From Cupriavidus yeoncheonensis (lineage in GTDB: Bacteria > Pseudomonadota > Gammaproteobacteria > Burkholderiales > Burkholderiaceae): 64,000 bases of DNA. This document shows positions 46,131 to 57,607 of this stretch, piece by piece (the first letter of the stretch is position 1; every line of letters begins with the position of its first letter). A program made the translations under genes and the position numbers. Under the pieces are notes generated by a model. It ran no database searches. It worked only from the letters and a program-made list of their open reading frames with translations, and was not told the DNA's origin. The stretch covers positions 62,001 through 126,000 of the forward strand of contig NZ_CAJPUY010000001.1 in NCBI RefSeq assembly GCF_905397275.1, written 5' to 3'.

Positions 46131-46832
46131 TCAGTCCCGGCTGCCGCCGAAAATGCCCAGCAGGGCCAGCAGGTTCGCGAACACGTTGTAGACGTCGAGG
46201 TAGATCGCCAGCGTGGCGGTGATGTAGTTGGTTTCACCGCCGTTCACCACGCGCTGCACATCGAACAGGATGTAGGCCGAGAAAATGCCGATGGCGATGA
46301 CCGACACCGTGATCATCAGCGACGGCAGTTGCAGCCAGATATTGGCCACGCTTGCCAGGATCAGCAGGATCACGCCGACGAACAGGAACTTGCTCAGGCC
46401 CGAGAAATCACGCTTGCTGACCGTGGCGATGGTGGCCATGGCGCCGAATACCGCCGCGGTGCCGCCAAAGGCATACATGATCAGTGCCGGTCCGTTCGAG
46501 AACTGCAGCACCGCGCCGATCAGGCGCGACAGCATCAGTCCCATGAAGAACGTGAAGGCCAGCAGCAGGACCACGCCCATGCTGCTGTTCTTGGTCTTCT
46601 CGATCCCGAAGAAGAACGCGAACGCGATGCCGAGGAAGAGGATCAGCGAGAGGCCGGGGCTGCCCGCCATGAAGCTGAAGCCGGTCGCCACGCCGATCCA
46701 CGCGCCGAGCACGGTGGGGATCATCGAGATGGCCAGCAGCCAGTAGGTGTTGCGCAAGACCCGGTTGCGCACGACGACATCACTGACCGTCGACGCATTG
46801 CCGAAACCGTAGGTGTTCAGCTTGTTATCCAT
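46131..46832 (-). CDS. Bax inhibitor-1/YccA family membrane protein
   Basis: A 233-residue inner-membrane protein with about seven hydrophobic helices, of the BI-1/TMBIM (UPF0005) family. In E. coli YccA modulates the FtsH protease; other members conduct Ca2+ or H+. Genes for the FtsH modulators HflK and HflC lie further along this window, but not in the same operon. The ATG at 46832 has AGGAG upstream. Single gene. Confidence 0.92.
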   Translation of the reverse strand: MDNKLNTYGFGNASTVSDVVVRNRVLRNTYWLLAISMIPTVLGAWIGVATGFSFMAGSPGLSLILFLGIAFAFFFGIEKTKNSSMGVVLLLAFTFFMGLMLSRLIGAVLQFSNGPALIMYAFGGTAAVFGAMATIATVSKRDFSGLSKFLFVGVILLILASVANIWLQLPSLMITVSVIAIGIFSAYILFDVQRVVNGGETNYITATLAIYLDVYNVFANLLALLGIFGGSRD

Positions 46833-47177
46833 GGTGACTCCTGTTTCTTAACGGTGAGGCGCCGGGGCAACCCGGTGCCGACGCATCGCCAATGTGGCAT
46901 CGCCTTTGCGGAATTGCAAGTGGATTAAAGTGTCATATCGGGCACTTATGTGGAATTGCGGTCTGCTTTGTTGCTCACGTTTGACGGTTTTGCATGTATT
47001 GCGTTCCGTGCATGGCCCGGTGCAAGAATATGGAGAATGTGCCTCATCGTATGTTGCAGCGCCGCATCTCGCTGCCGTGGCGCTGGCCAAGGGGGTGCGC
47101 GCTCGAAACCGTCATCGTCTCGTGCTAGAATTGCACGTTTAATCCATTTGTAACCCCTTCATTTTTCGGAGTTTTTC
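46833..47177. other. 345-base region between divergent YccA-like gene and ndk
   Basis: No gene is recognised. The sequence is visibly more AT-rich around 46900-47050 than its surroundings. The ndk promoter lies at 47103-47131. Confidence 0.5.
47103..47131 (+). promoter_or_regulatory. Promoter of ndk
   Basis: TCGAAA (47103-47108), a 17-base spacer and TAGAAT (47126-47131) with the TGC extension. Start near 47138; leader about 40 bases. Confidence 0.65.
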
Positions 47178-47603
47178 ATGGCGATCGAACGCACCCTGTC
47201 GATTATCAAGCCGGATGCCGTGGCCAAGAACGTTATCGGCCAGATCTACGCCCGTTTCGAAGCTGCTGGCCTGAAGGTCATCGCTGCCAAGATGGCACAC
47301 CTGTCGCGCGGCGAAGCCGAGCAGTTCTACGCTGTCCACAAGGAACGCCCGTTCTTCAAGGATCTGGTCGACTTCATGGTTTCGGGCCCGGTCATGATCC
47401 AGGCTCTGGAAGGCGAGAACGCCATCGCCAAGAACCGTGAGCTGATGGGCGCCACCGACCCGAAAAAGGCCGAAAAGGGCACCATCCGCGCCGACTTCGC
47501 CGACAGCATCGATGCCAACGCCGTGCACGGCTCGGACGCTGCTGAAACCGCCGCTGTGGAAGTTGCCTTCTTCTTCCCGGGCATGAACGTTTACAGCCGC
47601 TGA
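47178..47603 (+). CDS. ndk: Nucleoside diphosphate kinase
   Basis: A 141-residue kinase that balances NTP and dNTP pools by transferring the gamma-phosphate through a histidine intermediate. The active-site NAVHGSDA with the catalytic His near residue 117 and the N-terminal [12 protein letters not shown] are diagnostic. GGAG upstream of the ATG. It starts the array ndk-rlmN-pilW-rodZ-ispG-hisS. Confidence 0.98.
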   Translation: MAIERTLSIIKPDAVAKNVIGQIYARFEAAGLKVIAAKMAHLSRGEAEQFYAVHKERPFFKDLVDFMVSGPVMIQALEGENAIAKNRELMGATDPKKAEKGTIRADFADSIDANAVHGSDAAETAAVEVAFFFPGMNVYSR

Positions 47604-47654
47604 TTGTCTGGTTTTTCACAAGACTAGACTGACACGGAAGTTGAGTTTGCCGTC

Positions 47655-48809
47655 ATGAACGATCTCGTCAACCTGCTCGACCTGGATGCGGACGCGCTCA
47701 CCGCCTATTGCGGAGAGCTCGGCGAGAAGCCGTTTCGTGCGCGGCAGCTGCAACGCTGGATCCACCAGTTCGGTGCCAGCCGTTTCGACGCCATGTCGGA
47801 TCTCGCCAAGTCGCTGCGCGAAAAGCTCGCCACGCGTGCCGAGATCCGTTCGCCGGCCGTCATCACCGACCACTTGTCGGGTGACGGCACGCGCAAGTGG
47901 CTGCTCGATGTCGGCAACGGCAACGCGGTGGAGACGGTGTACATCCCCGAGGAAACGCGCGGCACGCTGTGCGTCTCCTCGCAGGCCGGGTGCGCCGTCA
48001 ACTGCCGGTTCTGCTCGACCGGCAAGCAGGGTTTCTCGCGCAACCTGACCACGGGCGAGATCATCGGCCAGCTGTGGATGGCGGAGTTCGCCATGCGCGA
48101 GCAACTGGGCCGTGGTCCCAAGGATGACCGCGTCATCTCCAACGTGGTGATGATGGGCATGGGCGAGCCGCTGCTGAACTACGATCAGGTGGTCCCGGCC
48201 ATGCGGCTGATGCTGGACGACAACGCGTATGGCCTGTCGCGCCGGCGCGTGACGCTGTCCACCTCCGGCGTGGTGCCGATGATGGACCGTCTGTCGAAAG
48301 ACCTGCCGGTGGCCCTTGCGGTGTCGCTGCATGCGTCCAATGACGGCCTGCGCGACATGCTCGTGCCGCTGAACAAGAAGTACCCGCTGGCCGAGTTGAT
48401 GGCGGCATGCCGCCGTTACCTGGAGTTCGCGCCGCGCGACTTCATTACCTTCGAATACTGCATGCTGGATGGCGTCAATGACGGCGTCGAGCATGCGCGG
48501 GAGCTGTTGAAGCTGGTGGCCGACGTGCCATGCAAGTTCAACCTGATCCCGTTCAATCCCTTCCCCGAATCGGGCCTCAAGCGTTCCAACAACGAACAGA
48601 TCCGGCGCTTTGCGCAGGTGTTGATGGACGCCGGCATCGTGACCACGATCCGCAAGACGCGTGGCGACGATATCGACGCGGCGTGCGGCCAGCTTGCCGG
48701 GGAAGTCAAGGATCGCACCCGGCTTGCCGAGCGCGGCAAGTTCGGCAAGATCACGCCCTTGGTGCCGGTCGCCGCGACTGGCCAGGCTGGGGAGGCTCGC
48801 CCCGCATGA
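47655..48809 (+). CDS. rlmN: Dual-specificity rRNA/tRNA adenine-C2 methyltransferase RlmN
   Basis: A 384-residue radical SAM enzyme that methylates A2503 of 23S rRNA and A37 of some tRNAs. The radical SAM cluster cysteines are Cys113, Cys117 and Cys120 (CAVNCRFC); a conserved C-terminal cysteine lies in [10 protein letters not shown]. The stop overlaps the pilW start (ATGA, 48806-48809). Confidence 0.96.
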   Translation: MNDLVNLLDLDADALTAYCGELGEKPFRARQLQRWIHQFGASRFDAMSDLAKSLREKLATRAEIRSPAVITDHLSGDGTRKWLLDVGNGNAVETVYIPEETRGTLCVSSQAGCAVNCRFCSTGKQGFSRNLTTGEIIGQLWMAEFAMREQLGRGPKDDRVISNVVMMGMGEPLLNYDQVVPAMRLMLDDNAYGLSRRRVTLSTSGVVPMMDRLSKDLPVALAVSLHASNDGLRDMLVPLNKKYPLAELMAACRRYLEFAPRDFITFEYCMLDGVNDGVEHARELLKLVADVPCKFNLIPFNPFPESGLKRSNNEQIRRFAQVLMDAGIVTTIRKTRGDDIDAACGQLAGEVKDRTRLAERGKFGKITPLVPVAATGQAGEARPA

Positions 48810-49585
48810 TCCGTCTGATCGCTGCAGCCCTGCTGGGGCTGCTGATGTTGTCCGCGTGCCAGTTGCCGCACGCGCCCTCGCAGGATCTCCAGAGCACTTC
48901 CGACCAGCCCGATGCACGGCGCCGTGCCAGCATCCGGCTGCAGCTGGCCACGAATTATCTTGAGGCCGGCCAGAACAGCGTGGCACTCGATGAGGTGAAG
49001 CAGGCGATCGCCGCCGACCCGACCATGGCCGATGCCTACCATGTGCGGGCGCTGGCCTACATGGCCATGAACGAGAAGGCGCTGGCCGATGACAGCTTCC
49101 GCACCGCGGTTTCGATGCGTGGCAACGATGGCGACCTGCTCAACAACTATGGCTGGTTCCTGTGCCAGGAAGGACGGTATGGCGAGGCAGTCCCGGTGCT
49201 GGAGCGCGCGCTGTCCGCCCCCTCGGCCGGCGGGCCGGCCAAGCCGCTGATCAGCCTCGGGGCTTGTCAGATTCGCAATGGCGCTGGCGCGGACGCCGAG
49301 AAGAACCTCAAGGCTGCGCTTGGCTACGATCGGAACAACCCGGTCGCCAACACCAATCTCGCGCTGGTCTACTACCGGCGCGGCGATCTCAGGCAGGCTC
49401 AGCAGTACGTGGAGCGTGTCAACAGCGGTAAATTCGCAAGCGCGCAATCCCTCTGGCTGGGTGCGCGCATTGCGCGTCGTCAGGGCGACGCGGCTGCGCA
49501 GAGTGCCCTGGTGGCGCAGCTGCGCCAGCGTTTTCCGGACTCGCGCGAACTAAGCGCCTACGAACAAGGAGCATGGGATGAGTGA
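48806..49585 (+). CDS. pilW: Type IV pilus biogenesis/stability lipoprotein PilW (PilF)
   Basis: A 259-residue lipoprotein with lipobox MLSAC (Cys18) and several tetratricopeptide repeats (about 45-230, e.g. [24 protein letters not shown]). The family guides PilQ secretin assembly in the outer membrane. Overlaps rlmN by 4 bases and rodZ by 8 bases, indicating tight coupling. Confidence 0.92.
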   Translation: MIRLIAAALLGLLMLSACQLPHAPSQDLQSTSDQPDARRRASIRLQLATNYLEAGQNSVALDEVKQAIAADPTMADAYHVRALAYMAMNEKALADDSFRTAVSMRGNDGDLLNNYGWFLCQEGRYGEAVPVLERALSAPSAGGPAKPLISLGACQIRNGAGADAEKNLKAALGYDRNNPVANTNLALVYYRRGDLRQAQQYVERVNSGKFASAQSLWLGARIARRQGDAAAQSALVAQLRQRFPDSRELSAYEQGAWDE

Positions 49586-50615
49586 GCAAGAGCGCGCCGC
49601 AGGCCAGGCCGCATCGACGGGACACGTCGGCGGTGGCGCGACAGATTCGGAACGTGAAGCCGTAGCGCGCGAGATCGGCGCGCTGCTGGCGCAGGCCCGG
49701 CAATCGCAACGGCTGTCCATCGAGGACGTGAGTGCCCGGCTGAAGGTCGCCGCGCCGAAACTGGCCGCAGTCGAAACCGGTCACCTCGACGCGCTGCCCG
49801 ACGTCACCTTTGCCAAGGGCGTGATGCGCGCCTACGCGCGCATCTTGCACGTGGATGTGGACGCCTTGCTTGCGCGCTTCCAGCCGCGGCCGGTGCAGGT
49901 GACGGAGATGGCGCGCCAGCGCGAAGGCGGCATCAACCAGACGTTCGACGACCGCCGGCGCTTCGGCACCCGCAGCGGCGCGGGTGCCGGCGGGCGCTGG
50001 GTCTGGCTGGCGCTGGTGGCGGCCGGCGTGGCGGCGGGCGGCTGGTTCGGGCTCGACCACATGAAGCAATGGCTGGAAGCGCGCAACAGCACTGCTCAGG
50101 TCACGCAAGCCGAAGCGCAGGAGCAGCCGGCTCAGGCATCCGACTCCGGCACCGTGACGGCGGCTCTGCCGCCGGTCATGGCCGGCGCCGACTCCCCGGC
50201 TCCGTCCGAGGCATTGCCTGCGAGCGCGCCGGCTGCATCCGCCAGCGACGCGGCCGTGCCCGTACCGGCTGCGGCGGCGGCCCCGATTGCGGCCACGGTC
50301 ACGGCCACGGTCACGGCCCCGGTGGCGCCCGCGGTGGCCACGGCCCCGGCGGCGCCCGCCGTGGCAGGCTCGGCACAGGGCGAGCTGCAGATCAAGTTCG
50401 CGTCCGACACGTGGTACGAGATCCGCGACCGCAACGGCAAGGTCGTGCTGGGCGGGACCGCCAAGGGCGGCCAGGAAGTCTCGGGTGGCGGCGCGGCACC
50501 GTACAAGGTGATCATCGGCAACGTGAAGGGTGTGGAATCGATGAGCCGCAACGGCACGCCGGTCGACCTGAAGGCGGCGAACCGCAACAACGTCGCGCGG
50601 CTGACGCTGCCCTGA
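49578..50615 (+). CDS. rodZ: RodZ-like cytoskeletal protein
   Basis: A 345-residue bitopic protein: cytoplasmic helix-turn-helix (HTH_25, about 28-95) that binds MreB, a single transmembrane helix at about 138-157, a long Ala/Pro/Val linker, and the periplasmic DUF4115 beta-domain (about 260-345). Shapes the rod cell with the MreB machinery. The linker contains a 12-base tandem repeat (about 50292-50318, TVTATVTA). Overlaps the pilW end. Confidence 0.92.
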   Translation: MSEQERAAGQAASTGHVGGGATDSEREAVAREIGALLAQARQSQRLSIEDVSARLKVAAPKLAAVETGHLDALPDVTFAKGVMRAYARILHVDVDALLARFQPRPVQVTEMARQREGGINQTFDDRRRFGTRSGAGAGGRWVWLALVAAGVAAGGWFGLDHMKQWLEARNSTAQVTQAEAQEQPAQASDSGTVTAALPPVMAGADSPAPSEALPASAPAASASDAAVPVPAAAAAPIAATVTATVTAPVAPAVATAPAAPAVAGSAQGELQIKFASDTWYEIRDRNGKVVLGGTAKGGQEVSGGGAAPYKVIIGNVKGVESMSRNGTPVDLKAANRNNVARLTLP

Positions 50616-50656
50616 CGCCGGCCCGGCACCGTGCATCATTGCGAGGTGGTAACGCT

Positions 50657-51949
<1,293 letters not shown>

Positions 51950-51990
51950 GCCGGTATGGAACCGGCTCACCCCAGCAAGATAACTACAGA

Positions 51991-53373
51991 ATGACGCAAA
52001 ACGAGAATCCGTCCGCGCAAAGCGGCGCCAAGGCAGAAGACAAGGCAGAAGACAAGGCACGCCCCGCCAAGGCATTGCAGGGCGTGAAGGGCATGAACGA
52101 CATGCTGCCTGCCGATGCCCCGCTGTGGGAGCATTTCGAGAACGCCGCGCGCGCGATGCTGCGGGCCTATGGCTACCAGCAGGTCCGCACGCCGATCGTC
52201 GAGCATACCCAGCTGTTCGTGCGTGGCATCGGCGAGGTGACGGACATTGTCGAGAAGGAAATGTATTCCTTCACCGATTCGCTCAACGGCGAGCAGCTGA
52301 CGCTGCGCCCGGAAGGCACCGCCGCTGCCGTGCGCGCCACCATCGAGCACAACCTGCTGTACGACGGCCCCAAGCGCCTGTGGTACACCGGCCCGATGTT
52401 CCGCCACGAGCGTCCGCAGCGCGGCCGCTATCGCCAGTTCCACCAGCTCGGCGCCGAGGCGCTGGGTTTTGCCGGGCCGGACGTGGATGCCGAAATCATC
52501 CTGATGTGCCAGCGCCTGTGGGATGACCTGGGCCTGGTGGGCGTGCGCCTGGAGATCAATTCGCTGGGCCAGGCCCATGAGCGTGCCGCGCACCGCGAAG
52601 AGCTGATCAAGTACCTGGAAAGGTTCAAGGACATCCTGGACGAAGACGGCAAGCGCCGCCTGTACACCAATCCGCTGCGCGTGCTGGATACTAAGAACCC
52701 CGCGCTGCAGGAGATGGCGGCCAACGCGCCCAAGCTGATCGACTTCCTGGGCGAGGAATCGCTTGCCCACTTCGAGGGCGTGCAGCGCCTGCTCAAGGCC
52801 AACAACATTCCGTACAAGATCAACCCGCGGCTGGTGCGTGGGCTGGACTACTACAACCTGACGGTGTTCGAGTGGATCACCGACAAGCTGGGCGCGCAGG
52901 GCACCATTGCCGGCGGCGGCCGCTACGATCCGCTGATCGCGCAGATGGGCGGCAAGCCGGCGCCGGCCTGCGGCTGGGCCATGGGTATCGAGCGCATCAT
53001 CGAGCTGATCCGTGAAGAAGGCGTGGTGCCGGATGCGGTGGGCTGCGATGTCTACCTCGTGCACCAGGGCGAGGCCGCGGCCCAGCAGGCTATGGTCGCC
53101 GCCGAGCGCCTGCGCGATGCCGGGCTGGACGTGGTGGTGCATGCCACGACCGATGGCAAGAGCGGCAGCTTCAAGTCGCAGATGAAGCGTGCTGACTCGA
53201 GCGGCGCGGCGTATGCCGTGATCATCGGCGACGATGAGGTCGCGGCCGGTGTGGTGCAGGTGAAGGAACTTCGCCAGGGCGCGCAGGCCGAAGGCGGTGG
53301 CCAGCAGGCACAGGTGCCTGCCGACGGCCTGGTCGACTACCTCATCGACGCGATGGTCGGCGCCAGCGAGTAA
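51991..53373 (+). CDS. hisS: Histidyl-tRNA synthetase
   Basis: A 460-residue class II synthetase. Motif 2 ([23 protein letters not shown]), the histidine motifs ([15 protein letters not shown]) and motif 3 (GGGRYDPL...GWAMGIERI) are clear, followed by the anticodon-binding domain. It has a charged N-terminal extension of about 30 residues containing an in-frame 12-base tandem repeat (52029-52053, [10 protein letters not shown]). Start ATG at 51991, supported by reading frame and spacing from ispG. Confidence 0.97.
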   Translation: MTQNENPSAQSGAKAEDKAEDKARPAKALQGVKGMNDMLPADAPLWEHFENAARAMLRAYGYQQVRTPIVEHTQLFVRGIGEVTDIVEKEMYSFTDSLNGEQLTLRPEGTAAAVRATIEHNLLYDGPKRLWYTGPMFRHERPQRGRYRQFHQLGAEALGFAGPDVDAEIILMCQRLWDDLGLVGVRLEINSLGQAHERAAHREELIKYLERFKDILDEDGKRRLYTNPLRVLDTKNPALQEMAANAPKLIDFLGEESLAHFEGVQRLLKANNIPYKINPRLVRGLDYYNLTVFEWITDKLGAQGTIAGGGRYDPLIAQMGGKPAPACGWAMGIERIIELIREEGVVPDAVGCDVYLVHQGEAAAQQAMVAAERLRDAGLDVVVHATTDGKSGSFKSQMKRADSSGAAYAVIIGDDEVAAGVVQVKELRQGAQAEGGGQQAQVPADGLVDYLIDAMVGASE

Positions 53374-53416
53374 CGCCGCGAGCCGCGGCCCGCGACATCT
53401 GCCGAGCAGGAAACGG

Positions 53417-53436
53417 AGGCCGCCCGGGCGGCCTTT
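53417..53436 (+). terminator. Weak terminator-like hairpin after hisS
   Basis: Stem AGGCCGC/GCGGCCT (53417-53423 with 53428-53434) followed by only TTT. It may cause partial termination before the YfgM-like gene. Confidence 0.4.
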
Positions 53437-53469
53437 GACCCCAACCCAAACGCAAGAGACTGCCTCGAC

Positions 53470-54099
53470 ATGGCATACGATCTGGAAGAGCAGGAACAGC
53501 TTGAAAACCTGAAGGCCTGGTGGCGTCAGTACGGCAATGCCCTGACGTGGCTCCTGATTGCCGCCCTGCTGGCGTTCGCCGCCTGGAGCGGCTGGAAGTA
53601 CTGGGAACGCAAGCAGGCCTCCGAGGCGGCCGTGCTGTACGACCAGGTGGTCAAGGCCGCCGAAGGCCGCGATGCCGAGCGCGTCAAGCGCGCCGCCGGC
53701 GACCTCGAAGACAAGTTCGGCAAGACCGCTTATGGTCCGATGAGTGCCCTCGTGGCCGCCAAGGTGCTGTACGATGCGGGCGACCTCGCGACTGCCAAGG
53801 CGCAGTTGCAGTGGGCCATTGATCATGGCGACGGCGAGTACTCGCTGATCGCCCGTGTGCGCCTTGCCGGCGTGCTGCTCGACGAAAAGGCCTACGACCA
53901 GGGCCTGGCGCTGCTCAAGGACGAGCCGCCGGCGCCGTTCGTTGCCCTGTATGCCGACCGCAAGGGCGATCTGCTGGCCGCGCAGGACAAGCGCGACGAG
54001 GCGCGCGCTGCCTACCGCAAGGCGCTGGACAAGCTGGGTGCCGACGATCAGTCGCGCCAGATCATCCAGTTCAAGCTCGACGCGCTTGGCACGGCCTGA
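53470..54099 (+). CDS. YfgM-like membrane-anchored TPR protein
   Basis: A 209-residue protein with an N-terminal cytoplasmic stub, one transmembrane helix (about 22-42) and a periplasmic tetratricopeptide region (TPR_21). YfgM is an ancillary SecYEG-associated subunit linked to periplasmic chaperones and outer-membrane protein transfer. The location before bamB matches the conserved hisS-yfgM-bamB-der order. Confidence 0.9.
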   Translation: MAYDLEEQEQLENLKAWWRQYGNALTWLLIAALLAFAAWSGWKYWERKQASEAAVLYDQVVKAAEGRDAERVKRAAGDLEDKFGKTAYGPMSALVAAKVLYDAGDLATAKAQLQWAIDHGDGEYSLIARVRLAGVLLDEKAYDQGLALLKDEPPAPFVALYADRKGDLLAAQDKRDEARAAYRKALDKLGADDQSRQIIQFKLDALGTA

Positions 54100-54157
54100 G
54101 CTTGCGCCGCGATACGTGAAGGACATCCGCCATAACCCAATCCAGGATCCGAACCCT

Positions 54158-55336
54158 ATGACGTCAATGCTTTCCGGTGCCGAACAACAAGGCGAGTCGC
54201 GCCGCAAGATTGCCCGTGCGCTCGTCGCCGGCGCCTGCCTTGTGGCGCTGGGCGGTTGCTCGCTGTTCAGCAAGGAGAACAAGCATCCGCCGGCCGAACT
54301 GAAGCCGGTGTCGGCGACGCTGTCCGTGCGTCAGGCCTGGAAGGCGGACGTGGGCAAGAGCGGGCCGTATGCGCTGAAGCCGGCCGCGGCCGGCAGCAAT
54401 GTGTACGTGTCGGCCAACAATGGCAACATCATGGCGCTCGACGGGGCCACCGGGCGGACGCTGTGGAAGGCCAAGACCGATGTCGACATTACAACCGGCC
54501 CGGGCAGTGACGGCTCCGTGACGGCGGTGGCGGGCGAGAAGGGCGCGGTGTACGCCTTCGATACCAGCGGCAAGCAGATCTGGAAAAAGCAGGTCAATGG
54601 CGAAGTCCTGTCGGCGCCTCTGGTCGGCAACGGCCTGGTGGTCGTGCGCACCACCGATACCCGGGTGCTCGCGCTGGACGCCCAGACCGGTGAACGGCGC
54701 TGGATCTACCAGCGTTCACAGACGCCGCTGAACCTGCGCGCCGCCCTGGGCATGGTGTTCGCCGGTGACGGCATCGTGATGGGTTTCCCCGGCGGCAAGC
54801 TGGGGGTCCTGACGCCGGGCAACGGCGTGCTTCGCTGGGAGAGCGCGGTTTCGTATCCCAAGGGTGTTTCGGAGATCGAGCGCCTGAACGATGTCACCGG
54901 CCAGCCCATGGTCAGTGGCCGCCAGGTTTGCGCCACGACCTTCCAGGGCCGTATCGCCTGCCTGGAACTGGCCAATGGCCAGCCGCAATGGGGCAAGGAC
55001 TTCTCGTCGCCGACCGGCCCGGCGCAGGATGACATAGCCATCTATGCCAGCGACGAACAGTCCGTGGTGTTCGCGTTCGACCGCCAGAATGGCAACGAGC
55101 GCTGGAAGAACAACGAACTGCGCTATCGCCGCCTGGGCGCGCCGCTGGTGCTGGGCCGCTCGGTGGTGATGGGCGATTTCGAAGGCTATGTGCACTTCCT
55201 CTCGCGGGACGATGGCACCGTGCTGGCGCGCATGAAGACCGATGGCAGTGCCATCAGCGCCGCGCCGGTGGTGGCGGGACAGACCCTGGTCGTCCAGACC
55301 CGCGACGGCGACGTCTACGGCTACGTGCCGGACTGA
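54158..55336 (+). CDS. bamB: Outer-membrane assembly lipoprotein BamB
   Basis: A 392-residue lipoprotein (lipobox ALGGC at about residue 31) with an eight-bladed PQQ-type beta-propeller, repeated WK/W-type blade motifs ([27 protein letters not shown]). Part of the BAM complex that inserts beta-barrels in the outer membrane. ATG at 54158 is used; another ATG three codons on is possible. The N-terminal part before the lipobox is longer than in typical lipoproteins, so the next Met (54167) may be the true start. Confidence 0.93.
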   Translation: MTSMLSGAEQQGESRRKIARALVAGACLVALGGCSLFSKENKHPPAELKPVSATLSVRQAWKADVGKSGPYALKPAAAGSNVYVSANNGNIMALDGATGRTLWKAKTDVDITTGPGSDGSVTAVAGEKGAVYAFDTSGKQIWKKQVNGEVLSAPLVGNGLVVVRTTDTRVLALDAQTGERRWIYQRSQTPLNLRAALGMVFAGDGIVMGFPGGKLGVLTPGNGVLRWESAVSYPKGVSEIERLNDVTGQPMVSGRQVCATTFQGRIACLELANGQPQWGKDFSSPTGPAQDDIAIYASDEQSVVFAFDRQNGNERWKNNELRYRRLGAPLVLGRSVVMGDFEGYVHFLSRDDGTVLARMKTDGSAISAAPVVAGQTLVVQTRDGDVYGYVPD

Positions 55337-55560
55337 GCCCTGATGGCAGCGCCGCCCGTACACCTGTCGGTACGGGCAGCGCCAATTCCGGTAGCATGAT
55401 CCCTGGTCGTGCGGCGAAATGCGGAGCGGGCCCTGGTGCCACGCTCCACCCGACAGGAGAAGCGGCTGGCCATGCATATTTTGCATGAGGCGCCGTCGGA
55501 TCAACTGACTCCGGAGTTCCAGGGGGACGGCAGGTGCCGGCCCCCGTTTCCGTTTATTGC
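55337..55560 (+). other. 224-base spacer between bamB and der
   Basis: No gene is seen. A 7-bp inverted repeat CCCGTAC/GTACGGG (55355-55361 with 55370-55376) lies shortly after the bamB stop but has no T-run, so termination is uncertain. Confidence 0.4.
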
Positions 55561-56904
55561 ATGAAACCAGTTATTGCACTTGTCGGCCGCCCGAACGTCG
55601 GGAAGTCGACGCTATTCAACCGCATGACGCGGTCGCGCGACGCCCTTGTCGCCGACCTGCCAGGCCTGACGCGCGACCGCCACTACGGCGAAGGGCGTAT
55701 TGGCGAGCGGCCCTTCATTGCCATCGATACCGGCGGCTTCGAGCCGGTGGTCAAGGAAGGCATCGTCGCCGAGATGGCCAAGCAGACCAAGCAGGCCGTG
55801 GTCGAGGCGGACGTGGTCATCTTCATTGTCGACGGCAGGCTGGGCCTGGCGCCGCAGGACCGCGCCATTGCCGACTACCTGCGCAAGACCGGCCGGCGTG
55901 TGATGCTGGCCGTCAACAAGGCCGAGGGCATGAAGTACACCTCGGTCGCCGCCGACTTCTATGAACTCGGCATGGGCGATCCGTACGCGATTTCGGCGGC
56001 GCACGGCGATGGCGTTCGCGAACTCGTGGACGAAGCGCTGGAACTGGCTGTGCAGGAGCGTCCGGAGCTGGCCGAGGAAGAGGCCGACAACGGCAAAGGC
56101 GTGAAGATCGCCATCGTCGGGCGCCCGAACGTCGGGAAGTCGACGCTCGTGAATTCGCTGATCGGCGAGGAGCGCGTGATTGCGTTCGACATGCCCGGCA
56201 CCACCCGCGACGCCATCTACGTGGAGTTCGAGCGCGGCGGCAAGCCCTACACGCTGATCGACACGGCGGGTCTGCGGCGTCGGGGCAAGGTATTCGAAGC
56301 GATCGAGAAGTTCTCGGTGGTCAAGACGCTGCAATCGATCGCCGACGCCAACGTCGTGATCCTGCTGCTCGACGCGCAGCAGGATATTTCCGAGCAGGAT
56401 GCCCATATCGCGGGCTTTATCGTTGAGTCCGGCCGGGCTCTCGTGGTCGGCGTCAACAAGTGGGATGGCCTTGATGGCCATACCCGCGATCGCATCAAGC
56501 ATGACCTCGAGCGCAAGCTGCAATTCCTGAGCTTCGCCAATTTCCACTTCGTGTCTGCGCGGGAACGCACAGGCATTGGCGCGCTGATGCGTTCGGTCGA
56601 CGACGCGTTTGCCGCGGCCATGGTTAAACTGCCCACACCGCAGCTCACGCGGGTGCTGCAGGAAGCGGTGGAGTTCCAGCAGCCGAAGCGCGCCGGCGTA
56701 TCGCGGCCGAAGCTGCGCTACGCGCACCAGGGTGGATCCAACCCGCCGATCATCGTGATCCACGGCAACGCTTTGTCGAGCGTTTCCGAGACCTACCGGC
56801 GCTACCTGGAAAACCGCTACCGGGCGGCATTCAAGTTGAAGGGCACCCCTCTTCGCATTGAATTTCGCACGAACAAAAACCCGTATGCGGACTCGAAAGA
56901 CTGA
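55561..56904 (+). CDS. der: Ribosome-biogenesis GTPase Der (EngA)
   Basis: A 447-residue GTPase with two consecutive G domains, each starting with GRPNVGKST (about residues 8-16 and 188-196), followed by the C-terminal KH-like domain. Needed for 50S subunit maturation. ATG at 55561 (MKPVIALVG) is the family start; an upstream GTG would add nine atypical residues. Confidence 0.97.
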   Translation: MKPVIALVGRPNVGKSTLFNRMTRSRDALVADLPGLTRDRHYGEGRIGERPFIAIDTGGFEPVVKEGIVAEMAKQTKQAVVEADVVIFIVDGRLGLAPQDRAIADYLRKTGRRVMLAVNKAEGMKYTSVAADFYELGMGDPYAISAAHGDGVRELVDEALELAVQERPELAEEEADNGKGVKIAIVGRPNVGKSTLVNSLIGEERVIAFDMPGTTRDAIYVEFERGGKPYTLIDTAGLRRRGKVFEAIEKFSVVKTLQSIADANVVILLLDAQQDISEQDAHIAGFIVESGRALVVGVNKWDGLDGHTRDRIKHDLERKLQFLSFANFHFVSARERTGIGALMRSVDDAFAAAMVKLPTPQLTRVLQEAVEFQQPKRAGVSRPKLRYAHQGGSNPPIIVIHGNALSSVSETYRRYLENRYRAAFKLKGTPLRIEFRTNKNPYADSKD

Positions 56905-57053
56905 GTTCCCGGCGGGTGCATGGCGAGGCAAGTTTTCGTTTGCGTTCGTTTGGAACTGCGGCTAAATTTGCGGTAGCAGGGGTTCTCTGCGCGCTGATGC
57001 CGCTTTGGTACCGTTTTTGATCTTTTTTCTGGCGCGAGCTTGCGCCGCTTGAC

Positions 57054-57081
57054 TTGAACCGGGGACTTTCGTCCCCATTAT
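57054..57081 (+). promoter_or_regulatory. Likely hfq promoter with an operator-like palindrome
   Basis: TTGAAC (57054-57059), a 16-base spacer and CATTAT (57076-57081). The spacer contains the 6-bp inverted repeat GGGGAC-TTTC-GTCCCC (57061-57076). The start would be near 57088, leaving a short leader with TTGGAG before the ATG. Confidence 0.5.
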
Positions 57082-57113
57082 TCACCACTAAACCTATAAA
57101 TTTGGAGTGTGCC

Positions 57114-57353
57114 ATGAGCAACAAAGGGCAACTGCTACAAGACCCGTTCCTGAACGCGCTGCGCAAAGAGCACGTGCCGGTTTCCATCTATCTCGTCAAT
57201 GGCATCAAGCTGCAAGGCAACATCGAATCGTTCGATCAGTATGTCGTGCTGCTGCGTAACACCGTGACGCAGATGGTCTACAAGCATGCGATTTCCACTG
57301 TCGTCCCGGCTCGCGCGGTCAATTTCCGCGTGGATGAATCCACCGAGGCCTGA
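57114..57353 (+). CDS. hfq: RNA chaperone Hfq
   Basis: A 79-residue Sm-like protein that forms hexamers and pairs small RNAs with mRNAs. Sm1 ([26 protein letters not shown]) and Sm2 ([11 protein letters not shown]) motifs are intact; the C-terminal tail is short. TTGGAG before the ATG at 57114. First of hfq-hflX-hflK-hflC. A palindrome overlaps its probable promoter. Confidence 0.98.
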   Translation: MSNKGQLLQDPFLNALRKEHVPVSIYLVNGIKLQGNIESFDQYVVLLRNTVTQMVYKHAISTVVPARAVNFRVDESTEA

Positions 57354-57607
57354 TCTTCTGGAGGGCCGCAACAGCTTGCGGCCCTTGCCAGCTGGCATCG
57401 AGCACACGCCACCCGGCGTTGCGGCGGTGCCGGCCTCCGGCTCGCGCATGCGGCCGGCCTGCGGTGAACCGGACTGGCTGCCAGCCGTGCCGGTGTCTCG
57501 ATCGCGCAAGGGAGCGCGTGCCTCTGCCGGCCCGCTCCCGTCCCTGATTCCGGCCAGTTCCGGTCGTCTCCCCAAAACCGTTTTTCTTCGCGCGTAGCGC
57601 CCCCCGC

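Noticed and set aside
56905..57053. T-rich runs after der as a terminator
   Set aside because: The T-runs are not preceded by a stable hairpin; the nearby GGCGC/GCGCC stem (57031-57046) follows rather than precedes them.
57286..57597. 103-codon open frame overlapping the end of hfq
   Set aside because: Starts inside hfq in another frame, with Arg/Pro/Ser-rich composition typical of shadow frames here.
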